Shown: positions 21,524 to 26,699 of the stretch, in pieces
Position numbering within the stretch: position 1 is the first letter of the stretch
Layout of the letters: each line of letters begins with the position of its first letter
Translations under genes and position numbers: made by a program
DNA from: an uncultured Oscillospiraceae bacterium
Lineage (GTDB): Bacteria; Bacillota; Clostridia; Oscillospirales; Ruminococcaceae
NCBI GenBank assembly: GCA_900542145.1
Contig: UQMF01000030.1
Location: forward strand, 1 to 26,699
DNA: 26,699 bases
Direction: 5' to 3'
Notes under the pieces: model-generated
Database searches by the model: none
What the model saw: the letters and a program-made list of their open reading frames with translations, nothing else
Told to the model about the DNA's origin: nothing

Positions 21524-23545
21524 ATGAGCGAAGACAAAAAGGAATTCGTAAAGCACGAAATACCACGCCCGGAATTCCCGAAGCGTGCGATAATCACCGG
21601 CGGCATGCCCTACGGCAACAAGAAGCTGCATTTCGGTCACATCGGCGGAGTGTTCGTGTTTGCGGACGTTTATGCGAGATTCCTGCGCGACAGGCTGGGC
21701 GATGAAAATGTCATCTTCGTTTCCGGCACGGACTGCTACGGCTCTCCCATCGCGGAAAGCTACCGCAAGCTGTGCGCGGAGCAGGGCTTCAAAGGGACTA
21801 TCCACGACTTCGTGGAGGAGAACCACAAGGCTCAGAAGGAGACCCTCGACAACTACGAAATAAGCCTGAATATATTCGGCGCCTCCGGTCTGGGCAGGAC
21901 TGCCGAGATACACAACAAGGTTTCCGACTGGTTTATCCGCACGCTGTATAAGAACGGACACCTCCGCAAGATAAGCACGAAGCAGTTCTACGACGAGAAG
22001 GCAGGCTGCTTCCTCAACGGCAGACAGGTAATAGGCAAGTGCCCTGTGGACGGCTGCCAGAGCGAGAAAGCGTACGCAGACGAGTGCGACCTCGGTCATC
22101 AGTACATGCCCGAGAACCTTATCGACCCCAAGAGCACCCTCACCGGGGATACTCCCATCATGAAGGACGTTGAGAACTGGTACTTCGATCTGCCGGCTTA
22201 CAACAAGCTGCTGAAGGAATACGTTGAGCGTATTTCCAGGCAGAAGAACGTGCGCCAGCTGGTTTCCAGCACCATCTCTGAGTTCCTGGCTGACCCGGTT
22301 GTGCACATCAAGAACGAGCTTCTGGACAGCTACAACAAGGTAAAGGATCAGCTGCCGGAGCATGAATTCCTCGAAGAAAAGAAGAAGCCCAGCTTCACCA
22401 TCAAGTTCAGGGAGCTTGACGAGATGAACAAGGCGACTGAAATACTTTCCGCGAACGGTATCCGCTACCGCACCGGAAAGACGCTGGTTCCGTTCAGACT
22501 CACCGGCAACATCGAGTGGGGCGTTCCGGCGCCGGTGCTCGAGGGCGAGGATCCGCTGACCATCTGGGTATGGCCGGAATCCCTCTGGGCGCCTATCTCC
22601 TTCACGCAGGCGGCGCTCGAGAAGCAGGGCAGGAATCCCGACGAATGGAAGGATTTCTGGTGCAGCAAGGACGCGACGGTTTACCAGTTCATCGGCGCTG
22701 ACAATATCTACTTCTACGGCGTGGCGGAAATGGCGATGTTCATGGGACTCAAGGAGGGAGAGAATACCTCCGACCCGGCTGACGGCGAAATGCAGCTGCC
22801 AATTCTTTGTGCAAACAACCATATCCTGTTCCTGGACAAGAAGGCTTCCAGCTCCGGCGCGATAAAGCCGCCCATGGCTGCGGACCTGCTGGACTACTAC
22901 ACCGCAGAGCAGCTCAGAATGCACTTCCTGGGTCTGGGTCTGGGTCAGCGCAGCGTAAGCTTCATGCCCAAGCCATACAATCCCAACGCTAAGCCGGAGG
23001 ACCCGGATCCCGTTGTCAAGGACGGATTCCTGCTCTCCAACGTGTTCAACAGAATTATCCGCACCTGTATCTACTCCACGCAGAAGTACTTCGACGGAGT
23101 TATGCCCGTCGGCGAAGTTGACGAGCAGGTGCTTGCCGACGCGAAGAAAGCAATACTGGACTACGAGCGCTTCATGTACCGCTTTGAGTTCCACCAGGCT
23201 ACCTATGTGCTGGACAGCTATATCAGAAAGGCAAGCAAGTACATGGCGAAGAATCTCGGCGACGCCGACAAGGCGGACGACAACGAGGCGCGCCGCCACG
23301 CACTTATCCAGGTGTTCCACATGATACGCACCGCGGCTGTGCTGCTGCACCCGATGGCGCCCAGGGGCACCGAGATGATCCTCGAATACCTCCAGCTGGA
23401 CAAGAGCTTCTGGAGCTGGGACAAGATATTCGACACCATCGCGGACTTCACCGGCGGAAAGGACCACAAGCTCAAATTCCTCGAGCCGAGAGTGGATTTC
23501 TTCACAAAGCACCCGAGCCAGCTCGGAACTGCAAACGAAGGCTGA
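21524..23545 (+). CDS. metG: Divergent methionyl-tRNA synthetase-like class I tRNA ligase
   Basis: 673 residues. The class I signature HFGH is at residues 36-39 in a MetRS-like GGMPYGNKKLHFGHIGG context. SGTDCYGSPI near 65-75 and a zinc-knuckle-like C173, C178, C188, H192 cluster, followed by MPENLIDPKS, also point to MetRS. About 90 residues (roughly 245-335) between knuckle and WGVPAP look like an added segment. The KMSKS loop reads KASSS at 440-444, so the second lysine is serine. A helical anticodon-binding domain follows; no C-terminal Trbp111-like domain is present. It may charge tRNA-Met or be a paralog with another task; the symbol is tentative. It has its own promoter and terminator. 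Confidence 0.75.
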   Translation: MSEDKKEFVKHEIPRPEFPKRAIITGGMPYGNKKLHFGHIGGVFVFADVYARFLRDRLGDENVIFVSGTDCYGSPIAESYRKLCAEQGFKGTIHDFVEENHKAQKETLDNYEISLNIFGASGLGRTAEIHNKVSDWFIRTLYKNGHLRKISTKQFYDEKAGCFLNGRQVIGKCPVDGCQSEKAYADECDLGHQYMPENLIDPKSTLTGDTPIMKDVENWYFDLPAYNKLLKEYVERISRQKNVRQLVSSTISEFLADPVVHIKNELLDSYNKVKDQLPEHEFLEEKKKPSFTIKFRELDEMNKATEILSANGIRYRTGKTLVPFRLTGNIEWGVPAPVLEGEDPLTIWVWPESLWAPISFTQAALEKQGRNPDEWKDFWCSKDATVYQFIGADNIYFYGVAEMAMFMGLKEGENTSDPADGEMQLPILCANNHILFLDKKASSSGAIKPPMAADLLDYYTAEQLRMHFLGLGLGQRSVSFMPKPYNPNAKPEDPDPVVKDGFLLSNVFNRIIRTCIYSTQKYFDGVMPVGEVDEQVLADAKKAILDYERFMYRFEFHQATYVLDSYIRKASKYMAKNLGDADKADDNEARRHALIQVFHMIRTAAVLLHPMAPRGTEMILEYLQLDKSFWSWDKIFDTIADFTGGKDHKLKFLEPRVDFFTKHPSQLGTANEG

Positions 23546-23559
23546 TTTACAGTACAAGA

Positions 23560-23590
23560 CCCCCGGTCATTTGACCGGGGGTTCGTTGTT
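23560..23590. terminator. Strong bidirectional terminator between metG-like and methyltransferase genes
   Basis: CCCCCGGTCA (23560-23569) pairs with TGACCGGGGG (23572-23581) as a perfect 10-base stem, followed by TTCGTTGTTT on the plus strand. It lies between convergent genes. No long T-run is present on the minus side, so it works best for the plus strand. Confidence 0.85.
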
Positions 23591-24351
23591 TATAGCGGCT
23601 TGACCGCTTTCATGCGCAGACGGACGTAATCCGCGTACCACTTACCGTCCCGGAAGAGCCGGTCGCGCACCGCGGATTCTGCGGCGAGGGCGGCTTCCCG
23701 GCGCGTGGACTCGTCCGGAAGGCAGTTCAGCGCAGTCCGCTCGAACATGGCTATCCAGTCCGCCACGCCGTTATCTCCCGTCAGCTCCGTGGGGCGGTCG
23801 AACAGCGTGGCGTAACGCACCGTGAATCCGGCGGATTCCAGCAGGGGCGCGTAGCCGCCAATGGTCGGGAAATACTTCTTCGGGTCGTATTCAAGTCCGC
23901 GCCGTTGGAATTCCTCCGACAGGGCAGCGTGTATCGCTCCGCAGTTCCCACTGCCGCCCATCTCGAACACCAGCTGTCCGCCGGGCTTCAGCGCGCTGAA
24001 TATGCAGCGCAGCATGGATGGCTGCTTTTCCGGGTCTATCCAGTGGAATACCGCGTTCGCAAACACCGCGTCCACCGGCTCCGGGAGGGTGAAATCCGTG
24101 GCGTCGGACTGGAGGAACTCAATTCCCGGGTGCTTTTCCCGGGCTATCGCCAGCTGCTCGGGGGAGGAGTCCATTCCCGTGACGCGGAATCCCTTTTCGG
24201 CAAGAAGCGCTGACAGCGCGCCGTTTCCGCAGCCCAGGTCAAGCACGCTGGCTCCTTCCGGCAGGTCCAGCAGCTACATTACCCCTTCGCCGTACTTGTG
24301 GACGAACGAGAAATCCGAGGTGTATTTCTGCGCATTCCAGGTTATGTTCAT
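23590..24351 (-). pseudogene. SAM-dependent class I methyltransferase interrupted by an amber codon
   Basis: Reading from ATG 24351 (AAGGAG eight bases upstream) the product begins MNITWNAQKYTSDFSFVHKY. It meets TAG at codon 26 (24276-24274), then continues in the same frame as LLDLPEGASVLDLGCGNG. VLDLGCGNG is SAM motif I, and GMDSS and FHWIDPEK follow as in trans-aconitate/ubiquinone-type methyltransferases. The sequence on both sides of the TAG belongs to one domain of about 253 residues, with the rest intact. The next ATG or GTG would remove the start of the SAM fold. A single G or C to T change (GAG or CAG to TAG) explains it. Recent inactivation, sequencing error or readthrough are all possible. 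It has a perfect promoter. Confidence 0.82.
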
Positions 24352-24391
24352 GTTCTGTTCTCCTTTTATATGTATATGATGTTCCGCCCTT

Positions 24392-24420
24392 ATTATACTA
24401 TCGGAAGGGAGTCGTGTCAA
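24392..24420 (-). promoter_or_regulatory. Consensus sigma-A promoter for the interrupted methyltransferase
   Basis: On the minus strand TTGACA (24420-24415) and TATAAT (24397-24392) are 17 bases apart, both perfect. It faces away from the yerC promoter about 70 bases to the right. Confidence 0.8.
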
Positions 24421-24491
24421 TAGCTGTGAGTCGTACCGTGCAGAGAACGGCGGCACGGAAAAAAGAATTTGCACTTTAGAGGTCAAAAGTA

Positions 24492-24520
24492 TTGACTTTT
24501 ACGCTTTGATATGGTAAAAT
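24492..24520 (+). promoter_or_regulatory. Sigma-A promoter of the yerC-methyltransferase unit
   Basis: TTGACT (24492-24497) and TAAAAT (24515-24520) are 17 bases apart; the leader to ATG 24579 is about 50 bases. Confidence 0.7.
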
Positions 24521-24578
24521 AGAGAAAGAACGGCACATGCCGTATGATATGCTCAAATGCATACAGATGGAGGTCAAT

Positions 24579-24872
24579 ATGAAAAAAGACGATAATATGG
24601 ATTATCTGTTCAAGGCTATGCTTTCTCTCAAGACAGTCGATGAGTGCTACGCGTTCTTTGAGGATCTCTGCACCCCCCAGGAACTCAGAGCTATCTCTCA
24701 GCGGCTGCATGTGGCAAAGCTGCTGACAGAGAACTGCGTATATAACGATATTGTAAAGATGACCGGCGCCAGCACCGCCACCATCTCCAGAGTGAACAAG
24801 ACGCTCAACTACCAGGCGGCAGGCGGATATCAGATAGTTTTCGACCGCATGAAGGAAGAAGAGGATAAGTAA
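24579..24872 (+). CDS. yerC: YerC/YecD family TrpR-related regulator
   Basis: 97 residues. The sequence LFKAMLSLKTVDECYAFFED, LCTPQELRAISQRLHVAKLL and the helix-turn-helix VKMTGASTATISRVNKTLNY are the YerC/TrpR-like fold, a small dimeric DNA-binding protein. The start is ATG 24579, with GGAGG five bases upstream; the ATG at 24537 lies close to the promoter and lacks a ribosome site. The stop overlaps the next start (TAATG), so the methyltransferase is translationally coupled. YerC homologues in Bacillus regulate amino-acid genes in some reports; here the target is not visible. Confidence 0.9.
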   Translation: MKKDDNMDYLFKAMLSLKTVDECYAFFEDLCTPQELRAISQRLHVAKLLTENCVYNDIVKMTGASTATISRVNKTLNYQAAGGYQIVFDRMKEEEDK

Positions 24873-25612
24873 TGGCTGGTTACGGTCTGTTTGCGCAGGT
24901 TTACGACAGCCTGACGGAAAATGTCCCGTATGATGAGATCGCGGAATACTACCACGGGAAGATACAGAAATTCCGGGACGGCGAGGGCGGATTCCTGGCG
25001 GACGCCGGCTGCGGCACCGGGAATCTCACCGCAAGAATGGCGGCAAAGGGCTACGACGTAATCGGCGCGGACGCTTCCCCGGATATGCTCTCCGAGGCAA
25101 TGAACAAGCCCCATGACGGGGTGCAGTACATCTGCCAGGGTATGACCGGGCTGGAGCTTTACGGCGAGGCGGATATCATCATTTCCACCCTGGACAGCGT
25201 GAATCACCTCGGCAACGCAGAGGAGATCGCGGAATTCTTCCGGGCGGCGGCGCTAAATCTGCGGAAGGGCGGTCTGCTGCTGTTCGACGTGAATACTATA
25301 TATAAGCACGAAAAGATACTCGCGGACAATGTGTTCGTGTATGATATCGACGGGGTGTACTGCGTCTGGCAGAATGAATACTCCCCGGCGGACAACGGCG
25401 TGGATATCTCCCTCAACATCTTCGTGGAGGGGGACGACGGGCTTTACGACCGCATGGAGGAGGGATTTCGCGAGATCGCCCTCCCTCAGGAAAAAATCAC
25501 GCAGCTGCTTGAAAAATCCGGATTTGATGTTCTGGAGGTCCGGGAATACCTCACGGACAGGCAGCCAGCGGCGGACAGCGACAAGCTGATGTTCACCGCA
25601 AGGAAGAAGTAA
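24872..25612 (+). CDS. Class I SAM-dependent methyltransferase (YqeM-like)
   Basis: 246 residues. FLADAGCGTGNLTARMA (about 42-58) is SAM motif I and IGADASPDML the acidic motif II. ADIIISTLDSVNHL and LRKGGLLLFDVNT are motifs III/IV. The layout (YGLFAQVYDSLTENVPYDE at the start) matches the small cytoplasmic YqeM/Methyltransf_25 group. The methyl acceptor is unknown. The start shares one base with the yerC stop; hslO follows 36 bases later with GGAGA, so the three may form one transcript. The protein ends in RKK with no tail. Confidence 0.88.
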   Translation: MAGYGLFAQVYDSLTENVPYDEIAEYYHGKIQKFRDGEGGFLADAGCGTGNLTARMAAKGYDVIGADASPDMLSEAMNKPHDGVQYICQGMTGLELYGEADIIISTLDSVNHLGNAEEIAEFFRAAALNLRKGGLLLFDVNTIYKHEKILADNVFVYDIDGVYCVWQNEYSPADNGVDISLNIFVEGDDGLYDRMEEGFREIALPQEKITQLLEKSGFDVLEVREYLTDRQPAADSDKLMFTARKK

Positions 25613-25648
25613 CAATATATAAAGAACAACATATAATGGAGATACAAC

Positions 25649-26530
25649 ATGGGAAAGATAGTAAGAGCGCTTTCGGAGGACGGAAGCGTATTATGTTCGG
25701 CGATAGACTCTACTGATATAGTACGGGATCTTCAGAGAATGCACGGCTCCAGCCCTGTCGTTACGGCGGCGCTTGGCAGAATGTGCACGGCAGGATCAAT
25801 AATGGGCGCGCTCCTCAAGAACGAGGGGGATACCCTCACACTCCGCGTGAACGGCGGAGGTCCCTGCGGTACTCTTACAGTTGTGGCGGACTACCGCGGC
25901 AACGTCAAGTGCTGCGCCGGCGACGAGCATGCACAGGTCCCACTGCGCGAGGACGGCGGACTGGACGTTCCCGGCTGCGTTGGCAGGGAGGGATTCCTGA
26001 CAGTTGTGAAGGATATGGGGCTGAAGGAGCCTTATATAGGGCAGATCCCACTGGCTTCCGGGAATATTGCGGAGGATATAACGGCATACTACTCTATAAG
26101 CGAGCAGATACCTACGGTCTGCGCCCTGGGCATAGTGTTCAACGATGACGCTACAGTCAGGGCTGCCGGAGGCTATATGCTCCAGCTGGTTCCGCCCGTG
26201 CAGGACAGCGCGGTCACGGTAATAGAGGATAACCTCAGAAAGATGGAGAGCATAACCGGGCTTCTCGAAAAGGGATTAAAGCCGGAGGAACTGGCGGTAA
26301 ATGCCCTTGAGGGACTTGGCGGTGAAATACTTGATCAGTGGAACGCACAATATTATTGTGACTGCTCGAGGGAGAGAACCGAGAGAATTCTTGCAAGTCT
26401 TGGTAAGGAAGAACTCGAAAAGCTTGAAAAAGAAGGCGAAAATGTGGAGGTTTGTTGTCACTTCTGCAATAAGAAGTATGAGTTTTCAACAGCTGAAATA
26501 AGCAAGTTGCTCAAAGAACAAAATAATTGA
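25649..26530 (+). CDS. hslO: Redox-regulated chaperone Hsp33
   Basis: 293 residues, full length. The N-terminal domain (GKIVRALSEDGSVLCSAIDS; GRMCTAGSIMGALLK; VADYRGNVKCCAG) is the Hsp33 fold. The zinc switch uses C237-D-C239 and C270-H-F-C273, the CXC and CXXC pair that senses oxidation. In reduced form it holds zinc and is inactive; on oxidative unfolding it binds unfolding proteins in the cytoplasm. GGAGA lies nine bases before the ATG. Placement after YerC and a methyltransferase suggests a stress or housekeeping unit. The final bases reach an A/T-rich stretch without a clear terminator. Confidence 0.96.
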   Translation: MGKIVRALSEDGSVLCSAIDSTDIVRDLQRMHGSSPVVTAALGRMCTAGSIMGALLKNEGDTLTLRVNGGGPCGTLTVVADYRGNVKCCAGDEHAQVPLREDGGLDVPGCVGREGFLTVVKDMGLKEPYIGQIPLASGNIAEDITAYYSISEQIPTVCALGIVFNDDATVRAAGGYMLQLVPPVQDSAVTVIEDNLRKMESITGLLEKGLKPEELAVNALEGLGGEILDQWNAQYYCDCSRERTERILASLGKEELEKLEKEGENVEVCCHFCNKKYEFSTAEISKLLKEQNN

Positions 26531-26549
26531 ACTTTTTTTCAAAAAACGC

Positions 26550-26578
26550 TTGACAAATTGAGTTTTTGAGTGTATAAT
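26550..26578 (+). promoter_or_regulatory. Strong consensus promoter for the tRNA operon
   Basis: TTGACA (26550-26555) and TATAAT (26573-26578), both perfect, are 17 bases apart, about 60 bases before the tRNA. The leader contains a stem of AAGTCGCTT (26583-26591) with AAGCGATTT (26622-26630). Confidence 0.85.
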
Positions 26579-26638
26579 ATAGAAGTCGCTTGACGAGAGA
26601 TACAAAAGAAACGAAAACGAAAAGCGATTTCTGAATGT

Positions 26639-26699
26639 GGAAGTTTAGCTCAGCTGGGAGAGCATCTGCCTTACAAGCAGAGGGTCATAGGTTCGAGCC
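26639..26699 (+). tRNA. tRNA-Val (anticodon UAC), partial at the window end
   Basis: Acceptor 5' strand GGAAGTT, U8-A9, D-arm GCTC...GAGC, anticodon stem TCTGC/GCAGA with loop CTTACAA (anticodon TAC), and the T-loop start GGTTCGAGC are in proper order. The gene is cut inside the 3' half of the T-arm, so the 3' acceptor strand and CCA are beyond the window. Confidence 0.93.

Noticed and set aside
21500..23557. 685-residue antisense frame covering the whole metG-like gene
   Set aside because: Longer than the sense frame but lacks any recognisable domain, while the sense frame has HFGH and a zinc knuckle plus promoter and terminator.
24274..24486. Separate 70-residue gene before the methyltransferase
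   Set aside because: Its C-terminal 25 residues are the methyltransferase N-terminus; the rest lies in the promoter region. It is the front of the interrupted gene.
26550..26600. tRNA-Val as the ICE attachment site
   Set aside because: The ICE border lies about 13 kb away and no ICE gene adjoins the tRNA in this window.

Overview
The window joins two unlike pieces of a Firmicutes genome, most likely a Ruminococcus-like member of the Oscillospiraceae. This is inferred from gene content (Tn1549-type conjugation genes with Maff2 and PcfB, a YerC/TrpR-related regulator, Hsp33, consensus sigma-A promoters, AGGAGG ribosome sites). No 16S or other species marker is present. The right half is visibly richer in G and C at third codon positions than the left half, and the change falls at about 13.1 kb.

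Left region (1 to about 13,140, all genes on the minus strand): part of an integrative and conjugative element of the Tn1549/CTn family. Read in the direction of transcription it has a long non-coding head with repeats and hairpins (13,140-12,703), a small winged-helix-like protein, a replication-initiator-like protein with two winged-helix copies, two small proteins, PcfB, VirD4, the Maff2 pilin-like protein, an adenine methylase-like protein, VirB6/TrbL, PrgI and VirB4. Last come two pieces of what looks like one very large methylase/SNF2-helicase gene whose catalytic middle is missing. Relaxase, integrase and the NlpC/P60 hydrolase usually found after VirB4 are not in the window, so the element is either cut by the window edge or partly decayed.

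Right region (about 13,140 to 26,699): chromosomal genes. A flavin reductase has a promoter with the 19-bp spacer and dyad typical of MerR-family control. Next is a two-gene operon of an MMPL/RND transporter and a 1337-residue exported GLUG/helical surface protein, with a convergent TetR-family regulator at its end. Then come a divergent methionyl-tRNA-synthetase-like gene with an altered KMSKS loop and a SAM methyltransferase gene interrupted by one amber codon. A yerC-like regulator overlapping a second methyltransferase, hslO (Hsp33), and the first 61 nt of a tRNA-Val(UAC) close the window.

The leads I consider most worth follow-up are the MMPL plus GLUG/helical-stalk pair, the MetRS-like protein lacking the second lysine of KMSKS, the out-of-frame internal deletion in the ICE mega-gene, and the iteron-like array plus tandem terminators ahead of the ICE operon.
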